Part shown: positions 8,480 to 16,939 of the stretch, one piece after another
How positions within the stretch are numbered: position 1 is the first letter of the stretch
Layout: each line of letters opens with the position of its first letter
From: Aliihoeflea sp023389195
GTDB lineage: Bacteria; Pseudomonadota; Alphaproteobacteria; Rhizobiales; Rhizobiaceae
DNA: 64,000 nucleotides
NCBI GenBank assembly: GCA_023389195.1
Contig: JAEWET010000021.1
Span: 89,310 to 153,309, forward strand
Direction: 5' to 3'
Notes under the pieces: generated by a model
Told to the model about the DNA's origin: nothing
Seen by the model: only the letters and a program-made list of their open reading frames with translations
Databases searched by the model: none
Made by a program: the position numbers and the translations under genes

Positions 8480-8516
8480 GCCTGCAAAGATGCGGGATCG
8501 GGCCGCGCCGCGACAG

Positions 8517-8566
8517 GAAACGGGCTCTCATTTTTCCGCGGATGCGAGCAAATTCGAACCCGTTTC
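8517..8566 (-). promoter_or_regulatory. Extended hairpin in the cysA-cysH gap (cysH leader)
   Basis: On the minus strand, GAAACGGG (8566-8559) pairs with CCCGTTTC (8524-8517). Inside it, GCTCGCAT (8549-8542) pairs with ATGAGAGC (8531-8524) with one mismatch around a 10-base loop. There is no T run after it, so it is not a clear intrinsic terminator. It lies 37 bases before the cysH ATG and could be an attenuator, a 3'-end stabiliser for cysPTWA mRNA, or a cis-acting sulfur-responsive RNA. Confidence 0.4.
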
Positions 8567-8590
8567 GCCGCCAGCGCGCAATTGCCGGCC

Positions 8591-9631
8591 TCAATGGGCG
8601 GGGAAGAGCTTCCACGCGCGCGGCCTGAACGCGATGCGCGTGCCCTCCGCGACCGGGCTGTCGGCCGGCAGTTCGATCTCGACGCGATGACCGGGGCCGC
8701 CCACGGCAAGCTCGATGCGCCGGCGCGCCTCGACCCGGCGCGTGGCGGTGACGGTGCCGGCGATGCAGCCGCCGCAGCCTTCCAGAACGTCGATGTCGTG
8801 CGGGCGGAAATAGAGCTCGGCGGGGCCGGCGGGCGCATTGTGCGCCTCGAGACCGATGGTCCGGTCCTCCAGCCACACCTGCCCGTCCTCGACACGCACC
8901 GGCAGCCGGCTCGATTCGCCGATGAAGCCGTAGACGAAGGGGGAGTTCGGCGTGTCGTAGATGTCGTCGGCCGAGCCGACCTGCTCGATCCGGCCGCGGC
9001 TCATCACCACGACGCGGTCGGCAAGCTCCAGCGCTTCTTCCTGATCGTGCGTGACGAAGACGGTGGTGTGACCGGTGCGGTCGTGGATTTCGCGCAGCCA
9101 GCGGCGCAGGTCGCGGCGCACCTGGGCGTCGAGTGCGCCGAAGGGCTCATCAAGAAGAAGCACCTTCGGCTCGATGGCGAGCGCGCGGGCAAGCGCGACG
9201 CGCTGGCGCTGGCCACCGGAAAGCTGGCTCGGGAAGCGCTTTTCGAGGCCCGAAAGCTGGACGAGATCGAGCAGTTCGAGCGCCCGGTGGCGGATTTCCG
9301 ACTTCGGCGGACGGGTCGCCGCGGGACGCACCTTCAGCCCGAAACCGATATTGTCGAGGACGTTCATGTGCCGGAAGAGCGCGTAGTGCTGGAAGACGAA
9401 GCCGACATTGCGCTCCTGCACGCTCTTGCGCGACGCGTCCTCGTCGCCGAAATGGATCGCCCCGCCGGTCGGGAAATCGAGGCCGGCGATGAGGCGCAGG
9501 AGCGTCGTCTTGCCGGAGCCCGAAGGTCCCAGAAGCGCGATCAGTTCGCCGGAGCGGATGTCTAGCGAGACGTTGTCGAGCGCATGGAAGCCTGAGAAGG
9601 TCTTGTCGATGGAATTGACGCGAAGTTCCAT
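8591..9631 (-). CDS. cysA: Sulfate/thiosulfate ABC transporter ATP-binding protein CysA
   Basis: The 346-residue ATPase has Walker A GPSGSGKT (35-42), Q-loop VFQHYALFRHM, signature LSGGQRQRVALARAL and Walker B VLLLDEPFGALD. A C-terminal regulatory beta-domain contains ELYFRPHDIDV, a CysA-type feature. It drives sulfate/thiosulfate import through CysT and CysW. Start ATG 9631 lies 14 bases after cysW; the open frame upstream through cysW is not coding. Confidence 0.96.
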   Translation of the reverse strand: MELRVNSIDKTFSGFHALDNVSLDIRSGELIALLGPSGSGKTTLLRLIAGLDFPTGGAIHFGDEDASRKSVQERNVGFVFQHYALFRHMNVLDNIGFGLKVRPAATRPPKSEIRHRALELLDLVQLSGLEKRFPSQLSGGQRQRVALARALAIEPKVLLLDEPFGALDAQVRRDLRRWLREIHDRTGHTTVFVTHDQEEALELADRVVVMSRGRIEQVGSADDIYDTPNSPFVYGFIGESSRLPVRVEDGQVWLEDRTIGLEAHNAPAGPAELYFRPHDIDVLEGCGGCIAGTVTATRRVEARRRIELAVGGPGHRVEIELPADSPVAEGTRIAFRPRAWKLFPAH

Positions 9632-9645
9632 TGAGGGATTCCCGA

Positions 9646-10536
9646 TTAATGTCCGCGCAGGCCATCGCCGCGGCCGTAGACGCGTTCGAGAACGGCCTTG
9701 AGGACGAGCGTGACGAGGGCGAGGACGGCAAGGAGCGAGGCGACCGCGAAGGCGGCGACGAAATTGTACTCGTTGTAGAGGATCTCGACCTGCAGCGGCA
9801 TGGTGACGGTCTCGCCGCGCAGCCGGCCGGAGACGACGGACACGGCGCCGAACTCGCCCATGGCGCGGGCGTTGCAGAGGAGAACGCCGTAGAGCAGGCC
9901 CCATTTGATGTTGGGCAGCGTGACCAGCCGGAACGCCTGCCAGCCCGACGCGCCGAGCGAGATCGCCGCCTCCTCGTCGCCGGTACCCTGATCCTGCATC
10001 AGCGGGATCAGCTCGCGAGCGATGAACGGGAAGGTGACGAAGATCGTCGCCAGCACCACGCCCGGAACGGCAAAGAGGATCTGCAGCCCGTAGGAGTTGA
10101 GGAGCGGGCCGAAATAGCTCTGCGCATTGAAGAGCAGCACGTAGACGAGGCCGGCGATCACCGGCGAGACCGAGAAGGGCAGGTCGATCAGCGTGATCAG
10201 GAACGCCTTGCCCTTGAACTCGAACTTGGCGATCGCCCATGCCGCCGCGACGCCGAAGACCAGGTTGGCCGGCACGGCGATGGCCGCGACGAGCAGCGTC
10301 AGCCTGATCGCGGCGAGCGCATCCGGCTCGACGATGGAGGCGAGCGCCACCTGCCAGCCGCGCCGCAGCGCCTCGGCGAAGACGGCGACGAGCGGCATGA
10401 AGAGAACCAGCGCCAGAAAGGCGACGGCGATCGAGATCAGCACCCATTTCGCCGCCGGGCTCTCGCCGGTCGGATCGCGAAAGGGCGTCTCGGGGGTGGC
10501 TGCGAACGAACCCTGCAAGGCCAGACTATCCGCCAT
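9646..10536 (-). CDS. cysW: Sulfate ABC transporter permease CysW
   Basis: The 296-residue membrane protein has a leading hydrophobic segment (about residues 31-55) and further transmembrane helices. It carries the coupling motif EEAAISLGASGWQAFRLVTLPNIKWGL, followed by NARAMGEFGAVSVVSG typical of CysW. It pairs with CysT to form the sulfate channel. The start overlaps the end of cysT by 11 bases, consistent with coupled translation. Confidence 0.95.
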   Translation of the reverse strand: MADSLALQGSFAATPETPFRDPTGESPAAKWVLISIAVAFLALVLFMPLVAVFAEALRRGWQVALASIVEPDALAAIRLTLLVAAIAVPANLVFGVAAAWAIAKFEFKGKAFLITLIDLPFSVSPVIAGLVYVLLFNAQSYFGPLLNSYGLQILFAVPGVVLATIFVTFPFIARELIPLMQDQGTGDEEAAISLGASGWQAFRLVTLPNIKWGLLYGVLLCNARAMGEFGAVSVVSGRLRGETVTMPLQVEILYNEYNFVAAFAVASLLAVLALVTLVLKAVLERVYGRGDGLRGH

Positions 10537-11389
10537 AACCGAACCTCCTGCGGCTCCAGGCCTGAATGAGATTGATGGTGAGGAGCACCACGAAGGCGAG
10601 CACCAGCATGATCGCGCCGATGGCGGTCGCGGCCGGATAGTTGAATTCCTCCAGCCGGATGACGATCAGAAGCGGTGCGATCTCCGAGACGAACGGGATG
10701 TTGCCCGCGATGAACAGCACCGAGCCGTATTCGCCGACGGCGCGGCCGAAGGCGAGGGCGAAGCCGGTGAGGATCGCCGGCAGGAGGCCGGGAAGAATGA
10801 CCCGCCACACGGTCTGGAAGCGGTTGGCGCCGAGCGTCGCGGCGGCTTCCTCGACCTCGCGGCTGATCTCCTCCATCACCGGCTGGACGGTGCGCACGAC
10901 GAAGGGCAGGCCGATGAAGATCAGCGCGATCACGATGCCGGTCGGCGTATAGGCGATGCGGATGTCATAGGGCTGAAGCCACTGCCCGACCCAGCCATTC
11001 GGCGCGTAGATGGCGGTGAGCGCGATGCCCGCCACCGCCGTCGGCAGCGCGAAGGGCAGGTCGACCGCCGCATCGATCAGCCGCCGGCCGGGGAAACGGT
11101 ATCGCACCAGCACCCAGGCGACGATGACGCCGAAGACGACATTGACGCTTGCCGCGAAGGCCGACGTCCAGAACGAGGTTCGCAACGCGGCGACGACGCG
11201 CGGGTCGGTCGCCAGCCGCCAGAACTCGGTCCAGCCGAGCGACGCCGATTTCCAGCCCAGCCCCGCCAGCGGGATCAGGATCAGGAGTGAGAGATAGAAG
11301 ATGGTGAAACCGAATGTGATCCCGAATCCCGGGATCACGCTCGGCTCCTTCCAGCGCCAGCGCGCCGGCGCTGAAAGCACCGCACTCAT
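10526..11389 (-). CDS. cysT: Sulfate ABC transporter permease CysT (CysU)
   Basis: The 287-residue membrane protein carries PSVIPGFGITFGFTIFYLSLLILIPLAGL at its N-terminus, a family hallmark. It also has the EAA loop REVEEAAATLGANRFQTVWRVILPGLLPAIL and GRAVGEYGSVLFIAGN. It starts three bases after the sulfate-binding protein gene and overlaps cysW. Together with CysW and CysA it forms the importer. Confidence 0.96.
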   Translation of the reverse strand: MSAVLSAPARWRWKEPSVIPGFGITFGFTIFYLSLLILIPLAGLGWKSASLGWTEFWRLATDPRVVAALRTSFWTSAFAASVNVVFGVIVAWVLVRYRFPGRRLIDAAVDLPFALPTAVAGIALTAIYAPNGWVGQWLQPYDIRIAYTPTGIVIALIFIGLPFVVRTVQPVMEEISREVEEAAATLGANRFQTVWRVILPGLLPAILTGFALAFGRAVGEYGSVLFIAGNIPFVSEIAPLLIVIRLEEFNYPAATAIGAIMLVLAFVVLLTINLIQAWSRRRFGYGG

Positions 11390-11392
11390 CGA

Positions 11393-12412
11393 TCAGCGAC
11401 CCGGCAGGTAGATCTGGTCGAAGACGCCGCCGTCGCCGAAGAAGCGCGGCTGCGCCTCCCGCCATCCGCCGAGATCGTCGATGGTGACGAGCTCGAGATC
11501 GGGAAAGCGCTCCAGTTCGGCCGGTTCCACCACGTCCGGTTTGGCCGGGCGGTAGAAGTTGCGCGCCGCGACGTTCTGGCCGACATCCGAATAGAGATAT
11601 TCGAGATAGGCGGTCGCGACCTCGCGCGTGCCCTTGGCGTCGACATTGGCGTCGACCACCGCCACCGGCGGCTCGGCGAGGATCGAGAGCGACGGGACGA
11701 CGATGTCGAACTGGTCGGGCCCGAGCTCCTCGATAGCGAGGAAAGCCTCGTTCTCCCAGGCGAGCAGCACGTCGCCGATGCCGCGCTGGACGAAGGTCGT
11801 GGTGGAGCCCCGCGCGGCGCCGTCGAGGACAGGCACGTGCTTGAAGAGTTCGGTGACGTATTCGGTCGCCTTCGCTTCGTCGCCGCCATGTTCCTTCAGT
11901 GCCCATGCCCAGGCGGCAAGGAAGTTCCAGCGCGCGCCGCCCGAGGATTTCGGGTTGGGCGTGATGACCTCGACACCCTCCCCGATCAAATCGCCCCAAT
12001 CGGTCAGGTTCTTCGGATTGCCCTTGCGCACCAGGAAAACAATGGTCGAGGTGTAGGGCGCGTTGTTGTTGTCGAGCGTGCCGCGCCAGTCTTCGCGGAT
12101 CTTGCCGGTATTCGACACGATGGCGTCGATATCGGCTTCGAGCGCCAGCGTGACGACGTCCGCCTCGAGCCCGTCGATGACGGTGCGTGCCTGGCTGCCG
12201 GACCCGCCATGCGTGGCCTGGATGTTGACCGTTTCCCCTTTTTCCCCCTGCCAGTGCTCGGCAAAGGCCGCGTTGAACTCACGATAGAGTTCGCGCGTCG
12301 GATCGTAGGAGACGTTGATGATGGTCTGTTGCGCATAGGCGAAACCCAATCCGCCAAATTGCACCGATGCGGCCAGAGCCGCCGTGAAGAGAACATGTCT
12401 TCGCGTGAACAT
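11393..12412 (-). CDS. cysP: Periplasmic sulfate-binding protein (Sbp/CysP)
   Basis: The 339-residue protein has a signal peptide (MFTRRHVLFTAALAASVQ...AYAQQ), then ISYDPTRELYREFN-like sequence (INVSYDPTRELYREFN), ATHGGSGSQARTVIDGLEADVVTLAL and ITPNPKSSGGARWNFLAAW, all diagnostic of prokaryotic sulfate-binding proteins. The start is ATG 12412, with GGAGG eight bases upstream. An upstream in-frame extension of 64 residues has no signal-peptide character and covers the structured leader. It delivers sulfate to CysTWA and is the first gene of the sulfur operon. Confidence 0.95.
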   Translation of the reverse strand: MFTRRHVLFTAALAASVQFGGLGFAYAQQTIINVSYDPTRELYREFNAAFAEHWQGEKGETVNIQATHGGSGSQARTVIDGLEADVVTLALEADIDAIVSNTGKIREDWRGTLDNNNAPYTSTIVFLVRKGNPKNLTDWGDLIGEGVEVITPNPKSSGGARWNFLAAWAWALKEHGGDEAKATEYVTELFKHVPVLDGAARGSTTTFVQRGIGDVLLAWENEAFLAIEELGPDQFDIVVPSLSILAEPPVAVVDANVDAKGTREVATAYLEYLYSDVGQNVAARNFYRPAKPDVVEPAELERFPDLELVTIDDLGGWREAQPRFFGDGGVFDQIYLPGR

Positions 12413-12486
12413 GTCGACTGCCTCCGTTGACAGCCCCAATCCTACGCATGTCGCCGCCCAGCGGAACGCAGCCCGCGACCAAACTT

Positions 12487-12543
12487 GGCGGGCTTTCGGA
12501 ATGGTCGTTCCAAATTGCGGCAGAATGACGCAAAAAGCCCGCC
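12487..12543 (-). promoter_or_regulatory. Predicted branched RNA fold in the cysP leader
   Basis: On the cysP strand, GGCGGGCTTT (12543-12534) pairs perfectly with AAAGCCCGCC (12496-12487). Between them are two small hairpins: TTGCG/CGCAA with a 9-base loop and GGAA/TTCC with a 6-base loop. Together they make a three-way junction of 57 bases. It lies between the mmgE-like stop (12549) and the cysP start (12412). It might be a terminator for the upstream operon, but the first T run follows an unpaired arm; a cis-regulatory leader is the other reading. Confidence 0.4.
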
Positions 12544-12548
12544 GGTGT

Positions 12549-13847
12549 TCAGGTGCGTGCGAAGACCTCCTTGAAAGTCGAGACAGGCGCGTTGCGGTCG
12601 GCAAGGCCGTAGATCTCGTCGATCAGGCCGTGTGCGGCGCCGGCATCGAAATCGGCGAGGCTCAGAAGCTCCACGGCCTTTACCGTCAGTTCTTCGCGGT
12701 CGAGCGGATTTTCCGGATCGCCCTTGCAGGCCTCGCGGCGCTCCTCGAGCCAGATGTCCCCGACGCGCGCCTTGACGCTTGCCCCCCAGGCCCCCGGATA
12801 GGCGGCTTCGATCGCCGGGTCGACGTCGAGCGACGTGATCGCGCGCAACTCGCGCGCAGCGGCGCGGTGATCGCCGTCGAAGGACGATGTCGTGACGGCG
12901 CCGGCCCGGATCGCCTCGGCGACGCAGTGCTGGAGCGAGAATTTCGCGCCATAGGGCTCGGTCGGGTCCGGCCGGTCGCACACGTCGAGCGCAGCGCGAT
13001 AGGTTTCGACGCGGATCTCGTCGGGCATCGCGCCGTCGAGACGCGAATTGAGCGCCAGCGCGGCGTCGATGGCCGGATGCGTATGGCGGCAGCAGGGCCA
13101 CGGCTTGATCGAGGTCTGGACGAGTTCCCACGGGCCGTCCGCATCGGCCAGGACGGCATCGGGGACCGGGTCCGGGCAAAGCGCCGCGAAGAAGCCCTTC
13201 TCGCCTTCCAGGATCGTGTCGGCGCCGGTGAAGCCTTCGCGCGCCAGAAGCGCGGCGATGACGCCGGATTCGGCCGCGCGCGCGGTGTGCAGGTGCTTGC
13301 TCATCGCGCCGGCCGACAGGAATTCCCAGACGCCGCCCGATTGCGTGCCGGCATTGCCGAGCGCCCAGACGGCCTGATCCTCATCGAGGTCGAGAAGATG
13401 GGCAGCCGCCATCGCCGCGCCGAACGTGCCGCAGGTCGCGGTGTTGTGCCAGACGCGGTAATGCGCCTTGCCGACCGCATTGCCGACGCGGCAGCAGGCC
13501 TCGTAGCCGTGCAGCACCGAAATCAGGAAATCCCGGCCGCTCGCCTGCAGCGTCTCCGCCAGTGCGGCGGCGGCGGGCACGACGACGGTGCCCGGATGGG
13601 TGACGGAGGTGCGGTGGAGGTCGTCGAGTTCGAGAATGTGCGCCAGGCCGCCGAAATAGAAGGCGCGCCGGCCGGCATCGGGCGTCGACCACGAGGACAG
13701 CGTCGCGATCGCCTTGGCAGGCGCCGTGTCGCGCGCGGCGAGGGCGCAGGCGAGCGTGTCCACGACGAAGCCGGCGGCGCGTTCGAGGTCGGCGTCGGTG
13801 ACGGGCTTGCTGCGGATCAACCGGACGAGTTCGCGGGTCAGCGTCAT
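12549..13847 (-). CDS. MmgE/PrpD family protein (2-methylcitrate dehydratase-like)
   Basis: The 432-residue protein has the all-helical MmgE/PrpD fold: AAGFVVDTLACALAAR near the start, HILELDDLHRTSVTHPGTVVVPAAAALAE (about 69-98), and SIKPWPCCRHTHPAIDAAL mid-protein. Family members dehydrate or isomerise tricarboxylic or related acids. It is not a typical PrpD of the methylcitrate cycle because no prpB or prpC is nearby. It starts three bases after the MaoC-type hydratase gene, in an operon led by an acyl-CoA dehydrogenase, so it probably acts on a C5-C7 acid intermediate. The substrate is unknown. Confidence 0.85.
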   Translation of the reverse strand: MTLTRELVRLIRSKPVTDADLERAAGFVVDTLACALAARDTAPAKAIATLSSWSTPDAGRRAFYFGGLAHILELDDLHRTSVTHPGTVVVPAAAALAETLQASGRDFLISVLHGYEACCRVGNAVGKAHYRVWHNTATCGTFGAAMAAAHLLDLDEDQAVWALGNAGTQSGGVWEFLSAGAMSKHLHTARAAESGVIAALLAREGFTGADTILEGEKGFFAALCPDPVPDAVLADADGPWELVQTSIKPWPCCRHTHPAIDAALALNSRLDGAMPDEIRVETYRAALDVCDRPDPTEPYGAKFSLQHCVAEAIRAGAVTTSSFDGDHRAAARELRAITSLDVDPAIEAAYPGAWGASVKARVGDIWLEERREACKGDPENPLDREELTVKAVELLSLADFDAGAAHGLIDEIYGLADRNAPVSTFKEVFART

Positions 13848-13850
13848 GGG

Positions 13851-14684
13851 TCAGAATTCCGTGGTCGAGATCATGATGAGGCGATCGTCCCTATCGCGGG
13901 CTTCCAGCGCAAGACCGGACTCGCCTGCCACTTCGACGAGACGGATTTCAGTGCCGCAGAAGACTGGCGACATGGCCCGGAACGAGAAGGCGGACGGCCG
14001 CTCGGCCGCGATCCTGCGGGCGCGCTCGAAGAGCAGCATGGCGACAAGCGGGCCATGGACGATCAGGCCGGGATAATGCTCGACCCCCGTCACATAGGGC
14101 TGGTCGTAGTGGATGCGGTGGCCGTTATAGGTGAGCGCGGAAAAGCGGAAGAGCGTCACCTCGTCGGGCGTCACGGTTTCTTCGGACAGAACCGGCTTGT
14201 CGGCGCGCGGGGTGGGCGGTTGGGGCGCCGCCGGGTCCTCCGCCTCGCGATAGACGATGTCATGCTCCTCGGTGGCGACGACATTGCCGCCCTGCACGAT
14301 TTCGTGCCGGACCGTGACGAAGGCGAGCGGGCCCGAGCGGCCCTGCTTTTCCGTAACCGACAGGATGGTCGAGCGCTTCTCGGCCTCGGCCTCGAAGGCG
14401 AGATCGCCGGGAAAGGTGAAGCGCCCGCCGGCATACATGCGCCGCGGCAGCGCGATCGGCGGCAGGAACCCGCCTTTCGCCGCGTGACCGTCGAGGCCGG
14501 TCTCATCACGCGGGGTCGCTTCGAGAAAATAGAACCAGTGCCAAAGCGGCGGCAGGCTCGCATCACCTCCGGCGAACGCGGTGGACCAGTCGCCGAGCAT
14601 GGCGCGGGCGCGCGTCGCGGGCGAGCGCACGATGTCGTCGGTGACGCTGCGGGTCCGGCCGACCCAGTCGCTGCTATCCGTCAT
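13851..14684 (-). CDS. MaoC-like hydratase (mesaconyl-C4-CoA / itaconyl-CoA hydratase type)
   Basis: The 277-residue double hot-dog protein has an N-terminal half with LPPLWHWFYFLEATPRDETGLDGH and GGFLPPIALPRRMYAGG. The C-terminal half has the hydratase signature FSALTYNGHRIHYD and YPGLIVHGPLVAMLL (about 197-232). These features are shared by HTD2-like and mesaconyl-C4-CoA hydratases of the 3-hydroxypropionate bicycle and by itaconyl-CoA hydratases. The neighbouring CoA-transferase gene supports a C5 dicarboxyl-CoA role. It lies eight bases after the acyl-CoA dehydrogenase gene and three before the mmgE-like gene. The exact substrate is inferred. Confidence 0.8.
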   Translation of the reverse strand: MTDSSDWVGRTRSVTDDIVRSPATRARAMLGDWSTAFAGGDASLPPLWHWFYFLEATPRDETGLDGHAAKGGFLPPIALPRRMYAGGRFTFPGDLAFEAEAEKRSTILSVTEKQGRSGPLAFVTVRHEIVQGGNVVATEEHDIVYREAEDPAAPQPPTPRADKPVLSEETVTPDEVTLFRFSALTYNGHRIHYDQPYVTGVEHYPGLIVHGPLVAMLLFERARRIAAERPSAFSFRAMSPVFCGTEIRLVEVAGESGLALEARDRDDRLIMISTTEF

Positions 14685-14692
14685 GATCGCCT

Positions 14693-15865
14693 TCAGAACG
14701 AGCGGGGCAGGCCGAGCACCTTTTCGGCCACGTTGGAGAGGATCAGATTGGTCGAGATCGGCGCGATCTGGTAGAGGCGCGTCTCGCGGAACTTGCGCTC
14801 CACATCATATTCCTCGGCGAAGCCGAAGCCGCCATGCGTCTGGAGGCAGGTGTCAGCGGCGCGCCACGAGGCTTCTGAAGCCAGCATCTTGGCCATGTTC
14901 GCCTCCGGCCCGCACGGCTCGCCGCGGTCGAACATTTCGGCGGCATGGCGCACGGCCAGGCGCGCAGCGTGAAGCTCGACGTGATTGCGCGCGATCGGAA
15001 ACTGGATGCCCTGGTTCTGGCCGATCGGACGGCCGAACACCTTGCGCTCCTTGGCATAGTTCGTCGCCCGCTCGATGAACCAGCGGCAATCGCCGATACA
15101 TTCGGCGGCAATCAGGATGCGCTCGGCATTCATGCCGTCGAGAATGTAGCGAAAACCCTTGTGCTCCTCGCCGATGAGCGCGTCGGCGGGAATTTCGAGA
15201 TTGTCGAAGAAGATTTCCGTCGTCGCGTGGTTGATCATCGTCGCGATCGGCGTGATCCGCATCTGGTCCTTCGGCGCCGCCTTCATGTCGACGATGAAGA
15301 CCGACAGCCCGTCCGTGCGCGAGGGCAGGGAGCCCTTGGGCGCCGTGCGGGCGAGGAGGATCATGAGGTCGGAATGCTCGGCGCGGCTGGTCCAGACCTT
15401 CTGGCCGTTGACGACATAGGTATCGCCGCGCTTCTCGGCCGTCGTCGCGATCGACAGCGTATCGGTGCCCGCGCCAGGTTCGGTGACGCCGAACGCCTGC
15501 AGGCGCAATTCGCCGCTCGCGATCCTGGGCAGGTATTTCTGCTTCTGCGCCTCGCTGCCATGCCGCAGCAGCGTGCCCATCGTGTACATCTGGGCGTGGC
15601 ACGCGGCCCCGTTGGCGCCGGAGGCATGGACTTCGGCGAGGATCGCTGCCGCGGCACGCAAGGGCAGGCCGCTGCCGCCATACTCCGCCGGGATCAGCGC
15701 GGCGAGCAGCCCGGCTTCGGCCATCGCGGTGACGAACTCGGTCGGGTACTCGCGGGCGCGGTCGACCTTGCGCCAATAGGCGTCGGGAAAACGCCGGCAC
15801 AGCGCGCGCGTCGTCTCGCGAATGGGCTCGAGGTCGTCGTCGGAAATGGGCTGAACGGAATCCAT
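14693..15865 (-). CDS. Acyl-CoA dehydrogenase (helix-G catalytic glutamate type)
   Basis: The 390-residue flavoprotein has FGVTEPGAGTDT and NGQKVWTSRAEHSD (FAD/substrate loops) and ends with GGFGFAEEYDVERKFRETRLYQIAPIS. Where most short- and medium-chain enzymes carry the catalytic Glu (YEGTS), it reads APIST. A Glu in GMNAERI (residue 248) matches the helix-G base of isovaleryl-CoA dehydrogenase, so activity on a branched acyl-CoA is plausible. Start ATG 15865 (MDSVQPISDDD) follows a GTGAGA ribosome site. First gene of an operon with the MaoC and MmgE/PrpD genes, divergent from lysR. Confidence 0.88.
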   Translation of the reverse strand: MDSVQPISDDDLEPIRETTRALCRRFPDAYWRKVDRAREYPTEFVTAMAEAGLLAALIPAEYGGSGLPLRAAAAILAEVHASGANGAACHAQMYTMGTLLRHGSEAQKQKYLPRIASGELRLQAFGVTEPGAGTDTLSIATTAEKRGDTYVVNGQKVWTSRAEHSDLMILLARTAPKGSLPSRTDGLSVFIVDMKAAPKDQMRITPIATMINHATTEIFFDNLEIPADALIGEEHKGFRYILDGMNAERILIAAECIGDCRWFIERATNYAKERKVFGRPIGQNQGIQFPIARNHVELHAARLAVRHAAEMFDRGEPCGPEANMAKMLASEASWRAADTCLQTHGGFGFAEEYDVERKFRETRLYQIAPISTNLILSNVAEKVLGLPRSF

Positions 15866-15973
15866 CGGTCTCACTGAAGTGGGGCTCGGAGCCTGCAAAT
15901 TGGGCCCCATCGGGCTCTAAGGCAAAGATAATTTCCTTTTAGCGACGATAGGTTTTCATTATATCGTGCCGGC
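15866..15973. promoter_or_regulatory. Divergent promoter/operator region between acyl-CoA dehydrogenase and lysR
   Basis: This 108-base divergent spacer holds the only AT-rich stretch locally (about 15928-15965). It includes an imperfect dyad from GATAAT at one end to ATTATATC at the other. LysR regulators usually bind a T-N11-A dyad between their gene and a divergent target, so this is the likely binding region. The exact site was not defined. Confidence 0.4.
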
Positions 15974-16939
15974 ATGGACATGCGGCACCTGCGCTATTTC
16001 ATCGCCATCGCCGAGGAAGGTTCGCTGTCGAAGGCGGCCGAGCGGCTGAACGTCGCGCAGCCGGCGCTGAGCCAGCACATGCGCAACATCGAGGAGGACC
16101 TGAAGGTCACGCTCCTCTTCCGGTCCTCGCGCGGCGTGCAGTTGACCGAGGCCGGCAAGCGGCTTCTCGAACATGGCCGACTGGTGGTCGAATCCTTCGA
16201 GCAGCTCTTCGACATCGTCGGCGGCACGGAGGTGGAACTCTCCGGCGAGGTCCGCTTCGGCCTGCCGGGAACGGTGAGCCAGGTGCTCTCCGCGCGGCTG
16301 ATCGACGAGGCTTCGCGGCGCTACCCGAAGATCAGGCTGAGGATCGCCGAGGCGATGAGCGGCTTCATCTTCGACTGGTTGCGCGAGGGCAAGGTCGACA
16401 TCGCCGTCCTTTACCGCGCCCGCGAGACGCGCGGACTTGCATTGACGCCAGTGCTTTCGGAAGAACTGCGCCTGTTCGCGGCCCCGGGCATGGCCGTCGG
16501 CGATCGGCGGCCGGGCGCGGACGCCGTGCGTTATGCCGATGCCATCGCCCTGCCTTTGATCGTGCCGAGCCCCGGCCACGGCCTGCGCGACCTGCTCGAC
16601 GAAATGGCGCTCAGCCATTGCGAGACGCCGCTCAACGCCCGAACGGAGATCGATTCCTATGCGCCGATCAAGACGCTGGTCGAGCAGGGGCTGGGCTATT
16701 CGATCCTTCCGGCGATGGCGATCAAGGCCGAGACGGAGGCCGGACGGCTGGTGTCGTGGCGCATCGGCGAACCCGATCTGCGCCGCCAGCTTCTGGTCGC
16801 GACGCCCGCCGATCGGCCGATGAGCAGCGCCACCAAGGCGATCGAGAACCTGACCATGGAGATGCTGTCGCGGCTCGTCGGCGAGGGCGTCTGGGACGCT
16901 AGGCTCCTCGGCGCGGTCAAGACGCCCGCCGGCTCATGA
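15974..16939 (+). CDS. LysR-family transcriptional regulator
   Basis: The 321-residue protein has an N-terminal winged HTH: MRHLRYFIAIAEEGSLSKAAERLNVAQPALSQHMRNIEEDL, with the start possibly at the second ATG 15980. A LysR substrate-binding domain follows (about 90-300). It is divergent from the acyl-CoA dehydrogenase operon and its 3' end overlaps by six bases with the convergent CoA-transferase gene. By position it likely senses an intermediate of the pathway encoded on both sides. The ligand is unknown. Confidence 0.92.
   Translation: MDMRHLRYFIAIAEEGSLSKAAERLNVAQPALSQHMRNIEEDLKVTLLFRSSRGVQLTEAGKRLLEHGRLVVESFEQLFDIVGGTEVELSGEVRFGLPGTVSQVLSARLIDEASRRYPKIRLRIAEAMSGFIFDWLREGKVDIAVLYRARETRGLALTPVLSEELRLFAAPGMAVGDRRPGADAVRYADAIALPLIVPSPGHGLRDLLDEMALSHCETPLNARTEIDSYAPIKTLVEQGLGYSILPAMAIKAETEAGRLVSWRIGEPDLRRQLLVATPADRPMSSATKAIENLTMEMLSRLVGEGVWDARLLGAVKTPAGS

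Noticed and set aside
7724..9565. A 613-codon open frame on the plus strand opposite cysH and cysA
   Set aside because: Shadow of two certain genes in high-GC sequence; no ribosome site or domain.
12384..14774. A 796-codon open frame on the plus strand opposite cysP, mmgE and maoC genes
   Set aside because: It is antisense to three well-supported genes, has Arg/Asp/Gly-rich low-information sequence and no domain; long antisense frames are common in GC-rich DNA.
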